Assembly (NCBI GenBank): GCA_905221605.1
Contig: CAJNDS010002532.1
Location: 12,501-74,500 of the forward strand
DNA: 62,000 nt
DNA from: Symbiodinium natans
Taxonomy: Eukaryota > Sar > Dinophyceae > Suessiales > Symbiodiniaceae
Reading direction: 5' to 3'
In this document: one piece after another, positions 51,999 through 61,867 of the stretch
Numbering within the stretch: position 1 is the stretch's first letter
How the letters are laid out: each line of letters begins with the position of its first letter
Program-made: the position numbers and the translations under genes
Notes under the pieces: model-generated
The model's database searches: none
The model's input: the letters and a program-made list of their open reading frames with translations, nothing else
What the model was told of the DNA's origin: nothing

Positions 51999-52729
51999 AC
52001 CCTAAGCCTAAACCCTCAACCCTAAGCAGTCAAGACCAGGACACGGTGGCCTGGAATTCCGCGATTGCCGCGTGCGCAAGCTCCTACCAATGGTCGCCCA
52101 GCTTGGGAACCCTTTTGCCCCCCCCCCCCCCTTTTTGAGCATTCTCGGATCGGATCCCTTACGGTTTAGGGTTTCGGGTTTAGGGTTTCGGGTTTAGGGT
52201 TTAGGGTTTAGGGCACCCTGGTGATGATATGGTTCCTGAGCTATCCAGGCAGCAAGCGGTCCAGCTGCTGGCCAATTTGTTTCGTGCCGCCGTGCTGCCG
52301 ATGCTTGACTTGAAGCCAGAGCAATGTTTTGTACAGAACCCTAAACCCTAAACCCTAAACCCTAAACCCTAAACCCTAAACCCAGGGGGTCCTTTTCTTG
52401 TTTTTGGGGTGGGTGGGGGGGGACTCAGGAACCATATCATTTATCGTAAAAACCCCCTAAGGGATCCGAGAACGCCCCAAAACGGGGGGGGGGGGGGGGG
52501 GGGTGCTCTAAGTCTTCTAAGTGTGCTTACACGTGGTTTAGGGTTTGGGGTTTAGGGTACATGGATAAAGCTACAGTGCAGCAAAAGTTGAATCACACAT
52601 GTGCAGCCCTCGCCCCGACGCAGGAACGTGCTTACCTACCAGTTCGTTCTCGATGCATGTGAGCATGCACTGCAGCCTGGGAATGTTTCCCGGCTGCTGG
52701 AATCAACGCCCATTTGGCTTGTGTCGTAG
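34849..52729 (+). CDS. Pentatricopeptide-repeat protein, 21 exons, 5'-incomplete
   Basis: Exons: 34849-34930, 36336-36372, 36919-36997, 39247-39410, 39603-39707, 39919-39978, 41527-41580, 42393-42449, 43339-43373, 44471-44529, 45369-45410, 45903-45969, 46555-46610, 47978-48009, 49381-49459, 50246-50273, 50799-50888, 51770-51818, 52040-52092, 52249-52302, 52624-52729. They join in one frame to about 461 residues ending at TAG (52727-52729). The product is a string of roughly a dozen 35-residue PPR motifs of the type 'fNAAxSAC-xxW-xALxLLxxM-xxxxPD'. PPR proteins bind organellar RNA sequence-specifically; a plastid or mitochondrial role is inferred, but the N-terminal targeting region is not in view. 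Every acceptor is AG^G; donors are GT, GC or GA. Codons are GC-rich, unlike the flanking arrays. The gene start may lie left of the retrotransposon, which would then sit in an intron. Confidence 0.85.
34951..35134. mobile_element. Foldback family C interrupted by TTTAGGG array
   Basis: Left arm TAAGGGTCCATGTAC, then a 71-bp G-strand array (34966-35036), then the rest of the element. GTAC occurs on both sides of the array (34962-34965 and 35037-35040). Uninterrupted relatives are at 6798-6903 and 16518-16620. Confidence 0.87.
35461..35676. mobile_element. Foldback family C containing nested family B
   Basis: Family C (GGTCCATGTACC...GGTACATGGGCCC) is split by family B at 35514-35624 (CTACTATTTGCTTAAGAACC ... 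GGTTCTTAAGCAATTATTAGA), with ATA duplicated on both sides (35511-35513 and 35625-35627). Confidence 0.88.
35694..35836. repeat. 9-bp array GGGTTTAGA / GGGTCTAGA
   Basis: About 15 units, first GGGTTTAGA then GGGTCTAGA. Frames through it give Asp-Pro-Leu or Arg-Gly repeats that are not genes. Confidence 0.92.
36119..36330. mobile_element. Foldback family 1 interrupted by CCCTAAA array
   Basis: Both termini are intact, but the loop is split by a C-strand array (36184-36289). The element ends five bases before the PPR exon at 36336. Confidence 0.85.
36919..36997 (+). CDS. PPR exon
   Basis: Reads VALASYLAQSWEVALELVED then ALDTMG, a PPR helix pair. Acceptor GTGAG^G, donor GGAG^GT. The next intron holds the 15-bp minisatellite. 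Confidence 0.75.
37319..38776. repeat. 15-bp minisatellite GGCGGGGGCAACCCT with higher-order copies
   Basis: Dozens of units and truncations over 1.4 kb inside the PPR intron 36998-39246. A block containing a foldback fragment (...GTTCATGAGACTTAAGAACC) recurs at about 37733 and 38116, giving a higher-order repeat near 383 bp; a third relative is at 37424-37573. Long minus-strand frames through it (Pro/Gly/Arg/Cys-rich) are by-products of the repeat. Confidence 0.93.
39247..39410 (+). CDS. PPR exon, largest
   Basis: Contains IDFWDRAISSCRNAGRWQVA followed by a second motif start (EICFANAMSACLKGL). The open frame extends on both sides into intron, so an ATG-based ORF here (39213-39440) mis-states both ends. 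Acceptor ACAAG^G; donor TTA^GAGCC (GA). Confidence 0.85.
39603..39707 (+). CDS. PPR exon
   Basis: Reads EWRASMGLFERMHVDGVQPD and LVCKGTALAACNLVA. It is preceded closely by a CCCTAAA array and followed by a TTTAGGG array. Acceptor CCTAG^G; donor GCT^GAGT (GA). Confidence 0.85.
39733..39843. repeat. TTTAGGG array just after a PPR donor
   Basis: G-strand units starting 25 nt downstream of the GA donor at 39708. The right end abuts the second half of a foldback element (to 39915). Confidence 0.93.
39919..39978 (+). CDS. PPR exon
   Basis: Reads VRLWDQALGLLSTVGVDRTA, joining in phase 0 to VCFNAALASLASSDKWEA (41527-41580). Acceptor GCAG^G; donor GCA^GTCAG. Confidence 0.75.
40276..40540. mobile_element. 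Foldback family 1 with three telomere-type insertions
   Basis: One ordinary element is split by tracts at 40295-40339 (C-strand; GAT on both sides), 40355-40385 (G-strand; AG on both sides) and 40434-40496 (G-strand; GGGTA on both sides). Removing them restores the family sequence. Confidence 0.88.
41179..41274. mobile_element. Foldback family 1, short copy
   Basis: CCCAGACCCCTGGGAGGATCC left arm and matching right arm, 96 bp, no insertion. Confidence 0.85.
43031..43142. repeat. 9-bp array GGGTTTCTA
   Basis: About ten imperfect units following ordinary TTTAGGG units. Confidence 0.85.
44304..44380. repeat. 7-bp array CCCGAAA, 11 units
   Basis: Eleven identical units of a telomere-like variant with T changed to G. 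Confidence 0.95.
44471..45969 (+). CDS. PPR exons 44471-44529, 45369-45410, 45903-45969
   Basis: These read RRAWDEAGALLVAAPCAGA, AFNAVASRLAAKC and VCEKAGAWLKALQICSAWMP. Joined across GT and GA donors they form continuous PPR motifs; all three acceptors are AG^G. Confidence 0.75.
45222..45292. repeat. Head-to-head telomere junction
   Basis: TTTAGGG units meet CCCTAAA units with no spacer at 45251/45252 (TTTAGGGCCCTAAA, 45245-45258). This is the orientation expected of two joined telomere ends. Confidence 0.93.
46275..46541. repeat. Large palindrome: TTTAGGG array, hairpin element, CCCTAAA array
   Basis: About 15 TTTAGGG units (46275-46382) run into a foldback element (46383-46473), followed at once by about 10 CCCTAAA units (46472-46541). 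The whole could fold as one stem more than 70 bp long. Confidence 0.92.
46555..48009 (+). CDS. PPR exons 46555-46610 and 47978-48009
   Basis: RLTSDLITFNAATSACTF plus one base, then EKVAVWELAM. The intron between them starts in TTTAGGG and ends in CCCTCAA-type sequence. Donors are GT and GC. Confidence 0.75.
46946..47033. repeat. CCCTAAA array
   Basis: About 12 perfect units in the intron between PPR exons 46555-46610 and 47978-48009. Confidence 0.93.
47229..47411. repeat. 9-bp array GGGTTTATA, about 20 units
   Basis: Begins where a TTTAGGG array (47148-47224) ends, so the 9-bp unit probably arose from it by a TA insertion and then spread. Confidence 0.94.
48204..48328. repeat. CCCTAAA array
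   Basis: About 18 perfect C-strand units in the PPR intron 48010-49380. Confidence 0.93.
49006..49256. repeat. Inverted tandem repeat with EcoRI sites
   Basis: A 20-21 bp unit CCACGAATTCTGGGCCTTAAA occurs about six times, then inverted (about 49170-49215), then direct again. The first copy is also inverted (GAATTCGTGGTTTGAGGCC). Confidence 0.93.
49381..50888 (+). CDS. PPR exons 49381-49459, 50246-50273, 50799-50888
   Basis: DLFTSLPGNALRRDVFSYAA CTSACG, then a 28-nt exon (NGSKWRLA), then LELLWSDARELLDTSVVSCS and AALTACAEG. All donors are GC type. The 28-nt exon is needed to restore both phase and PPR periodicity. Confidence 0.75.
49891..49993. mobile_element. Foldback family C, intact copy
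   Basis: AAGGGTCCATGTGCC ... ACACGGACCCTTAGGG with matching inner arms. Another intact copy is at 59968-60070. Confidence 0.82.
50090..50119. repeat. Poly-G run of about 28
   Basis: Uninterrupted G tract next to a TTTAGGG array. Similar runs occur near 11270, 11397, 15885 (C), 44025 (C), 47720 (C), 52485 and 59592 (C). Confidence 0.9.
50328..50470. repeat. TTTAGGG array downstream of a 28-nt PPR exon
   Basis: About 19 G-strand units, beginning some 55 nt after the GC donor at 50274. Confidence 0.93.
51770..52302 (+). CDS. PPR exons 51770-51818, 52040-52092, 52249-52302
   Basis: KWPMALHLLWESTMPL, DTVAWNSAIAACASSYQ and QQAVQLLANLFRAAVLP, in phase with each other and with the last exon. Donors are GA, GT and GC. 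Confidence 0.8.
51888..52015. repeat. CCCTCAA / CCCTCCA array
   Basis: About 18 units with a central CCCTCCA block, within the 221-nt PPR intron 51819-52039. Confidence 0.92.
52624..52729 (+). CDS. PPR terminal exon
   Basis: Reads NVLTYQFVLDACEHALQPGN then VSRLLESTPIWLVS and TAG. Acceptor CGCAG^G. About 300 nt of repeat-free sequence follows, consistent with a 3' UTR. Confidence 0.75.
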
Positions 52730-53517
52730 CTGCTGCAAGATGAGGCAGCGCAAGTGCACACAGAGGTACATGGCCGATAGATGAGACCTTCTGCGCGACT
52801 CGGAGTGTCTGACCCCACGTGCTTGCCACCAAGCCGCGAGAAGACGGAGAATCAATGACCACAACGGTCGACCAAGAGTGGCGTTCCGCACCAGGCAGGA
52901 GACAAGCCAGACGTCATCATCATTCTGGAGGCTTCTGTCAGTCCCGAACTACACCTTACGCCTCTAAGGAAGGTTCACCCTTATTGTGTCCCGGAACAAT
53001 GACCACGCACCTTCAAGGCTCAAGATGAGGGTTTAGGGTTTAGGGTTTAGGGTTTAGGGTTTAGGGTTTAGGGTTTAGGGTTTAGGGTTTAGCCTGCCAT
53101 CATTGCGGCGTACTTGGGATACCGAACCGAATGAGCCATCGTTTGTCGACCACGGCAGCTTTGGGACCACGGCAGCTTTGGCCTAAGATGCTTGCCTGAA
53201 TTATTTTCCCCCCCCCCCTATACTGAGAGTCCTTAGTCGGGATTAGAAGGGGGGGTACTATATTATAATCCCTATTAAGGACTGTGAGTATAAGGGGGAA
53301 CATCCAAAAGCACACCTTGCTGTTCGACCTGCTTTGGCTCTGATTCAGAGGATATGTGCTACAGTCCCCCAGCCAAGGTGTTTCATGAGCTTCTTGTCGA
53401 GTTGTGAGAGCAGCAGCTTGTGCTTGAGTGCATCCGGCACAGCTTCAACCGTTCTGAAGCGACATAAGGTTCGGCTCACTCTCCCGCTTGCGCTAACTCC
53501 CGGCCCTAAGCCCCAAG

Positions 53518-53634
53518 TCCTAATCCCTAAGCCCTAAGCCTTGAGCCCTAAGACCTAAGCGCTAAGCCCTAAGCCCTAAGCCTTAAGACCTAAGGTTTAA
53601 GCCCGAAGCCCTAAGCCCTAAGCCCTACACGAAC
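53518..53634. repeat. CCCTAAG array
   Basis: Imperfect tandem CCCTAAG units, another single-base telomere variant. Confidence 0.85.
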
Positions 53635-54124
53635 TTCACCCCCCCCGGCCGACGAGGGCCGAAACAGTCAAGGAACATGCCCCCCCCCCCCCCCTCCCAG
53701 CCACTGGAGTCGACCATATAAGGCCATTAGCCCTACGAGCTCGAAGCCTTCGATGTAGCCACAGAAGCCCTTTGTCACCCAGCCCTATTATAAGGCCTCT
53801 CAGCTCTATAAAGCCCTCTGAAGCCCGAAAAAGCCCCATGAAGCCGTCTAGAGCCCTGCAAAGCCCTGTAAGCCCTCAGAACCCTCAACCCCTACAGTCC
53901 TGAAGCCCCAAAACCATCAACCCCCTCTGCATACCCTTTAACACGAAAAGATGCCCGCATTTTGAGGCACCCCCAACAAAAGAGGAGCAAAGGAAACAGG
54001 TCTTGGGGTTTAGGTTTAGAGCCTGGCCAGTCCCCTGCCATTCACCTAAATCCTAAACCCAAAGCCCACTGCCCTAAGCCCTAAGCTCTAAACCCTAAAC
54101 CTTCTCCTAAACCCTAAAGCTTAA

Positions 54125-54293
54125 ACCCTAAACCCTAAACCCTAAACCCCAAACCCGAAACCCGAAACCCGAAACCCTAAACCCTAAACCCTAAACCCTA
54201 AACCCTAAACCCTAAACCCTAAACCCTAAACCCTAAACCCTAAACCCTAAACCCTAAACCCTAAACCCTAAACCCTAAACCCTAAACCCCAAC
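54125..54293. repeat. CCCTAAA array with CCCGAAA block
   Basis: About 24 units, including three CCCGAAA units near the left end. Confidence 0.93.
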
Positions 54294-56972
54294 TAAAACG
54301 CACAGGAAAGGTCGCACATAGACCCTGAAGCTCTGCGACGCGCAGGTTCGACGTCGGAGCTGTCAGCGGACGAGAGCTGCTCCTTGGCCCCTTTTTGTAA
54401 GGGTTTAGGGTTTAGGGTTTAGGGTTTGGGGTTTGGGGTTTAGGGTTTAGGGTTTAGGGCTTAGAGTGAAGGTGTAGTTTGGAGTTTCGTTTCTCCAGAA
54501 ACGGTATGTTTCAATCTTGCCACGACGTCGAACAAACCTTTATCCAGAAAGGCCCCTGCACCATCTCGGAGTTTATAGGGTTTGGGGTTGATACGGTTCG
54601 GGGTTGAGAGTTCAGGCGTTTTACGACTTAGGGCTTATAGGCTTTATATGGGTTTAGGGTTTAGGGTTGATACGGTTCAGGGTTAAGGCTTTGGGTCTAT
54701 ACGATTTCGGGATTAGGCTTTCCAGGTTCAGGGGAGTTTGGGATTGAGGGTGTATACGGTGTAGGGCTTAGGGCTTATAGGGCTTAACTATATGGTTTCG
54801 GGTTATCCCTAAACCCTAAACCCTAAACCCTAAACCCCAAACCCCAAACCCCAAACCCTAGACCCTTAAGGGTAGGGTGCGCTCCTTCAGCCCGAAATAA
54901 GCTGCTAGAGGAGAGAGAGGCGCCTCCATAGTCGAGCTAATCCAAAAACGCTTTTCCCTAAACTTGGGATGGTAGGGTTTAGGGTTTAGGGCTTAGGGCT
55001 TAGGGTTTAAGGTTGAGGGTATAGGGTTTATACTAGCAGTCCCTAATAGGGATAATAGTAGCGGGGTACTATAATCCCTTTTAAGGACTGTCAGTAAAAG
55101 GGGGAACCCTCAACAGCAACTCGCTCCCCCACCCCCCCTCTTTTCCGGTATGCACGCTGCCAAGGTAGCACCATGCGAACGACGACGTCAGACGGAGCGA
55201 GGCTCGACAAGTTAGGATTGATCGATTGTAGGGTTGACTGAGGGATGCTCGGAAATGTTTTGTGATTTTTGGGGTACTTTGATGTCCAAGAAACAGCTAA
55301 ATTGTGATTGATTTTTGCTAGGGTTCCAAGCTCAGTATGGTTGAGTGTTGATTTTTGTGGGGGGGGGGGGGGTTAGCTAGGGTTTAGGGTTCAGGACAGC
55401 TCCAGGTTACAAGGTTCGGGTATAGCACCTACAGTGTGCACGTCAACCTCGGGTGCGCCATAAGTAGGTTTCGGGTCTAGAGATTCGGGGTGAGAGGTTG
55501 GGGTTTGAGAAGGTTGGCGGAAGGCTTGGCGCCTTCGAGTTTGCAGAGGGTTCAGGGCTCAACCCTCAACCCTCAACCCAAACCCTACGCATGAGCAAGG
55601 GTAGCCGCATTTATAACTCCTGAAGATGGGTACGGGGTGTAGGATTTAGGGGTTTAGGGGTTTAGGAGTTTACGGGTTTACGGGTGTACGGGTTTAGGGG
55701 CTTAGGGGCTTAGGGGCTCAGCGGTTTAGGGATTTAGGGTTGACTGGGGTGACTAGAGTCTGTTTTTGAATTTGGGTTTAGGATGAGGGCCAATGCGTGA
55801 AAACACCCAGCGAGAAACTGTAAACTGACTTGCTATGTCTATGTTCCACTTGGTTCTTGAACATGCTTTTTTATGATTGTTGAAGTTAGTCTGCTCTGCT
55901 GCATCTCCCGAAAACTCCAAGCATACACATAAGACCTACATTGGGGTCTAACGTCTGGAAACGATACCTGGTTTAGGGTTTAGGGTTTAGAGTTTAGGGT
56001 TTAGGAGGGTTGTATTTTCTCCAAGCCCTCCGACTTGGAAGCCATCACCCTGTGCACCGGTCGGCCCTCTCTAACAACCAGGAGACTAGGGTTTAGGGTT
56101 TAGGGTTTAGGATTTAGGGTTTAGGGTTTAGGGTTTAGGGCTAGGGTTTAGGGATTAGGGTTTAGGGTTCAGGGCCCGAAAGCCCAGTCCATCCTAAACC
56201 CAATGCAGACCCCACATGCACCTTAATATCCATGCACCCTACCCCCAACGCCCCAAGCCCATAATTCCGGAACCCTAGACCCCAAACCCCAAACCCCAAG
56301 CCCTACTAAACCCCCAGCCCCAAACCCCTAAACCCCAAACCTGAAAGCCCAAGCCCTAATCCCCAAACCCCAAGCCCTAAACCCTTAACCCCAAGCCCCA
56401 AGCCTTCACCCCAAGCCCAAACCCTACACCCCGAAACCCTCAGCCCTAAAGCCTAAACCCTCAACCCTAAACCCTAAACCCTAACCTCTAAACCCTAAAC
56501 CCTAAACCCTAAACCCTAGCCCTAAACCCTAAACCCTAAACCCTAAACCCCAAACCTGCCAAAGCCAGGCTGCCTGGGGAACTTGTGCTGCCGGGCAGCG
56601 CCGAAGGCTCGCCGGCGGACCTGCAGGCAGCGACTTCAGCTCAGGGTTTAGGGTTTAGGGTTTAGGGTTTAGGGTTTAGGGTTTAGAGTTGAGGGCTTAG
56701 GGTTTTGGGTTTAGGGTTTAGGGTTTAGGGTCTTGGGTCTAGGGTTTAGGGTTTAGGTTCGTCTGGAAGCCCCAGGGAACATGAAACCAGTCGAAGTATA
56801 GGGGGGGTTTAGGGCTTAGGGCTTAGGGTTTAGGACTTATAGGGTTTAGGTTGAGGGCTTAGGGCTTATAGGCCCTGGGGCTGCATACTCTTGGGATACG
56901 TTCGTCCACCACAGCACCAGTAGGTCCGGCTTCTTAAGCTTTGCACACGGCAAACCCCTAAAAAACCCAAAG

Positions 56973-57084
56973 CCCCAAAACCCCAAAACCCCAAAACCCC
57001 AAAACCCCAAAACCCCAAAACCCCAAAACCCCAAAACCCCAAAACCCCAAAACCCCAAAACCCCAAAACCCCAAAACCCCAAAA
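56973..57084. repeat. 8-bp array CCCCAAAA, 14 units
   Basis: Fourteen identical units, the same sequence as the hypotrich-ciliate telomere repeat but here clearly a local derivative. Confidence 0.95.
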
Positions 57085-58188
57085 CGGTAAACCTCTGAAG
57101 CCCTAACCCAATAACCCGAAAAGCCCATCCCGCAGAACCCTAAACCCTAAAACACGAAGCCCGAAAGCTCTAAATGTAAAAACTCTGAACCACACAAAAC
57201 CCTAAACCCCTGAAACCCTAAAATCTTAAAATAAAACCCTAAGCCCCAAAAACCCTAAACCCTAGCTCCCGAATGCCCGACAAAATCTAAAACCCTAAAA
57301 CAATAAACCCCTACAAACCCCAAGACCCGCACTCAACCCGGATCTAGACCTAATCCCTAAACCCCTATCCCCCTAAACCCCTACACCCTAAACCCTAAAA
57401 CCCTAAACCCTAAGCCCCCAAACCCTGGACGCTAACGTGCAACTCTCGATCCCGGGGGCACCCGATGCATCTGGTCTTGCACTAACCCGACGGAGGAGGT
57501 GAACTCTGGTTGGAGGGCATTTAGGGTTTAGGGTTTAGGGTTTAGGGTTTAGGGTTTAGGGTTTAGGGTTTGGGCACTCAGGCCAAGTCCCGAGGCCAAG
57601 TCCCAGTGCTTCTGCGGGATTTTGGCAGCAGCAGCCAACCAGCCGCCCACCTGCGATGGCCGGGTTTTCACTACGGCCCTTAGCACGGCACTGGCGTCAT
57701 TCACATGACATTCTCCCGGAGAGGGTGATTCAAACATGCCTGAAGGTGTGTGACACTCGCTGTAAGCCAAGGGCGAAAGGTGTTGGTGTCCTGCCGGAAC
57801 GGCGCGCACTGGTCCGCGTTCCTTCTAGCATTTGCTGATGATGATCCTCACAGGTTTGACCCCGGCCGACATCTTCGCTTGCCTCAATGAGCTTAGTTCA
57901 ACCGGAACCCAGACCTAAACCCTAAGCCCTAAACCCGAAACCCTAAACCCTAAACCCTAAACCCTAAACCCCAAACCCCAAACCCTAAACCCTAAACCCT
58001 AAACCCTAAACCCTAAACCCTAAACCCTAAACCCTACCCCTGAACCCTATAACCCCTTAACCCTAAACAGAGAGAGCTCCCGCAGACGGCGGCCCTCACC
58101 CCCGCGCTGGTGTCCCGGCTGCGCCGGGCGCTGGCGCAGCAAGCTGCAGCCGAGGCGCGAGGGAGAGGGCTTCGGTGTTTAGGGTTTA

Positions 58189-58238
58189 GGGTTTAGGGCT
58201 TAGGGCTTAGGGCTTAGGGCTTAGGGCTTAGGGCTTAG
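58189..58238. repeat. GGGCTTA array, 7 units
   Basis: Seven tandem units following two ordinary TTTAGGG units. Confidence 0.92.
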
Positions 58239-58739
58239 GATTCAATTTGGGGCTTAGATCCTCATGCCCTGAATGCTTGAGGGGTTTGGGGTTTGGAGCT
58301 TGGACTTCGGGGTTAGGTGTTCAGGGCGAAATCCACTGCTCTCCGTGCTTTTGCGCGCTGCTTGGCGTCTCCTTGACACCTCCCTTCACAGGTTTGGGTT
58401 TAGGGTTTAGGCTTTATCATACCCAAACAACCTAACAACCCTGTAAACCTCACAAATGGCCAAACGTAAGCCTCAAATCATTCTCTAACCCCATATGGCG
58501 GTTTCCGAAATTGGGATACCTGATTAGGGTCCTTGTTATGAGGGAATCCTACTTTCTGGGCCGTCTATTTTAGGGGTCCCCTCTTGTCGTAAACCCCCAG
58601 ATGGCCTAAACCCTAAACCCTAAACCCTAAACGATAAAGGGCCATCCCGGAGATCCCTGACATGGCAGGCAAGCCACGCGGCTGCCAGACAGGAGCTGGA
58701 GGTCACACCACACCCTCCTCAAGTCAAAGTCTGGCAGTT

Positions 58740-58925
58740 TCGGGTTCAGGGTTCAGGGTTCAGGGTTCGGGGTTCCGGGTTTAGGGTTTAGGGTTTAGGG
58801 TTTAGGGTTTAGGGTTTAGGGTTTAGAGTTTAGGGTTTAGGGTTTAGGGTTTAGGGCTTAGAGTTTAGGGTTTAGGGTTGAGGGTTTAGGGTTTCAGGGT
58901 TTCAGGGTTTCAGGGTTTCAGGGTT
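58740..58925. repeat. TTTAGGG array with terminal variants
   Basis: Left end GGGTTCA units, perfect centre, right end GGGTTTCA (8-bp) units: variants confined to the array edges. Confidence 0.92.
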
Positions 58926-61311
58926 CAGCGTATAGGGTTTAGGGGTACAGTGTAGCCCTTTGAGCCTTTCCATTGCTCCGCTACCTACCTGCCATGGAGA
59001 AGCCAGGGATCTATATGCTTTGTCACCCACTGAACGAAGTCCAGGGACCACATTTAGAGACCAGTCTAAGGGACCTTAGGGGTTGTTTAGGGGTTGTTTA
59101 GGGGGCTACTTAGGTATATAGGGACTATATAAGGTGTATATGTAGGGGCTATACAGAGGAAAAAGATTAAGGTTCCCTTGTAGGGGGTAAACTCCCACCC
59201 CTTGCATCTCAATACCTCATTCCAACCTTGACAACCCCTACGCCCTAAACCCTAAACCCTAAACCCGACACCCTAAACCCTAAAACCCTAAACTAGCCCT
59301 AAACCCCAGCACCCCAACACCCCTTCACCTTACGAAGTCCCTACATCCTGCACCTAAAGCCCTCAAAGCCCCGAATCCTCAACCCCTAAGCCTGAATACG
59401 AGCGCCAAGCCCCAAACCCCAAACCCCAAGCCCTAAGCCCTAAGCCCTAAACCCAGATTTGCAAAGTTGTGATGCAGGCGGTGCTCGCCTTGCTATCGCC
59501 CACGGGAAGCAAGGCCCGATGTCTGAAGGAACCCTTAGGGTTTAGGGTTTAGGGTTTAGGGTTTAGGGTTTAGGGTTTAGGGTTTAGGGTTCCCCCCCCC
59601 CCCCCCCCACAGAGCAAGCAAAAGTAGCCTTTTGAATCTTAGGGCTAAGGGTTTTGTGTTTGGGGCCTTTTAAGGGAGAGGGGTGTAGGGTTTAGGGGCT
59701 TAGGGTTTAGGGTTTAGGGGTTAGGGTTTAGGGTCTAGGGTTTAGGGTCTAGGGTACTCTTGCTAGCCCAGCGGTACCCTTTACTCTTATTTTCTGTTTT
59801 GGGTTCCCTGACAAAAGTAATCAGCCCAAAAACGGGTACTCTTATTAAAACATGGCTACTGGGCTACAAAGAATAGTGTGTTCAGGGTTTTTGGGATAGG
59901 GTTTAGGGAAATTATCGATGCAAAGGCTGCATTTGTGAATCAATGTGCCATGTTTGTCCTTCCCCTAAGGGTCCATGCACCTCATTATTCTGCACCTGGG
60001 CCCGAAAGTCCCTAAATAGGAGGTACGTTAAGGCCCAAGTATTCCCTATTTGGGTACTTCTAGACCCTAACTTGAGATGTTCTCCCTGCTACTAAGAGTC
60101 CTTAATTTGAGGGGGATTGTAAAAGGGGGTACGATCATCCCTACTAAGGACTGCTAGTACAAGGGGGAACATCCCAAACCTAACCCCTAGCCTTAACCCA
60201 CGGCCGCGCTCCAGGTCCTGCGATAGCTTGTTCTGTCTTTGGCTGCACCCGGCCGGTGAATGCATTCGTAAGCGCAAAGTGTTTAAAGCCGCCACAACCG
60301 ACCAGTGAAACCCTTAACCCTAAACCCTCTGTCCAAACCCTGAACCCAAAACCCCAAACTAAGTGGCGGTGGCTTAGGCCATGTGCGGAAAGGCACGAAG
60401 GCCACAGCTTGTGGATCACAGAAGATGGGGGAGATCCCCCTGACTCCGCTTATACCCCCAAAACTAGAAACCTAAAGCCCTAAAACCTAAATCCTACACC
60501 CTAAACCCTAAACCCTAAACCCTAAACCCTAAACCCTGAACCCTGAACTCTGAACCCTGAACCCTGAATAGACCACCCGAAGTACCCTTGAAGATGCCCT
60601 AAATACCCCCCCCCCCCCCCATTAAGGTACACTTAGGCCCTGATGACTGGGTACTTGGGGGGTGCAGGTCCTAAACCCTAAACCCTAAACCCTAAACCCT
60701 AAACCCTAAACCCTAAACCCTAAACCCTAAACTTCGCCCCTAAAACCCTAAACCCCCGTTGGTGCCTAGTATCTAAGGGTAGTTTCATGGGCCCTTAATA
60801 TGGTCCTTTACCTTCTTTAAAGGGTTCTGAAGTATGGGCCCTTGGGATGTAAGAGGCATGTAAGGGGTCCCTTTTAAAGGGCCCATATATAACCATGTAA
60901 CCCTAAACCCTAAACCCTAAACCCTAAACCCTAAACCCTAAACCCTAAACCCTAACCCTAAACCCTAAACCCAATAGTAGGGCAGTGGAGATTCTGTAGA
61001 CCAACTCCGTCCCGCGCGGGCATGTCGACAAGCTCTTGCAAGACAAGTTGTCTGACAGCCACCGGATGCTGCAGGGCCCTGGTACCCTAAACCCTAAACC
61101 CTAAACCCTAAACCCTAAACCCTAAACCATGATTCGGTGTCCGGAAGTATAGAGAAAGGTCCCGAACATCCTTGTCCTTGACAGTCACTTTGCGGGTTCT
61201 TTTGTAAAGCAAACCCTCCACCCTCCACCCTGCACCCAGCGCTGAGCCTTACCAACGAGAAGCTGGGCAATTTTCACACCCGAGGGCGGTTCCGAGTTCA
61301 GGCCTTGGGTT

Positions 61312-61390
61312 TGTTTAGGGTTTAGGGTTTAGGGTTTAGGGTTTAGGGTTTAGGGTTTAGGGTTTAGGGTTTAGGGTTTAGGGTTTAGGG
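61312..61390. repeat. TTTAGGG array
   Basis: About 11 perfect G-strand units in otherwise unassigned sequence. Confidence 0.93.
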
Positions 61391-61742
61391 GTGGTTCAGG
61401 GTGTAGGGCTCAGGTTCACGGTTTTTGGCATGCCTGGGAGTTTTTTGGGGTCCTTCTCCCCCTCAAAAGAACAAGGTGGAATCCAAATGGACCGAGGGTT
61501 GAGGGTATGATAGCAGCAAGGATGCTGCACTTGCCTCGAACAAGGTCACGCGCCATGAGGTTTAGAGCGCTTACAGTCTTTACCTGCTTACTCTGCGAAA
61601 AAGACTTCGGCCTGTTGCAGCACCCGCGCGCTGTGAGATATCATCGCTTCGCCTGCGTATAGAATTTTGTCTCGACTTTCATTGATTGGCGGCGCCTGTG
61701 TGGGCAGAGGCTCGGCTGGCCAAACTTAACAAGCCCTCAACA

Positions 61743-61867
61743 CTAACTACTATTTGCTTGAGAAACCCCAACACATCAAACAATGATCCCTATCTTACCC
61801 TTATAAGCAAGATGTTGTTTGGGGGGGGGGGAGGGGGGCTTCTTCAGCAAATGGTAGTAAACCGTTT
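61743..61867. mobile_element. Foldback family B
   Basis: CTACTATTTGCTTGAGAAAC ... CTTCAGCAAATGGTAGTA, with a G-run in the right arm. Another copy at 51036-51149; fragment at 44643-44722. Confidence 0.8.

Noticed and set aside
56846-57082. Phe-Gly-Val-Leu repeat ORF
   Set aside because: Direct translation of the CCCCAAAA array.
61236-61290. SLTNEKLGNFHTRGRF patch resembling a myosin motor motif
   Set aside because: Too short, key residues differ, and no further motor exons nearby.
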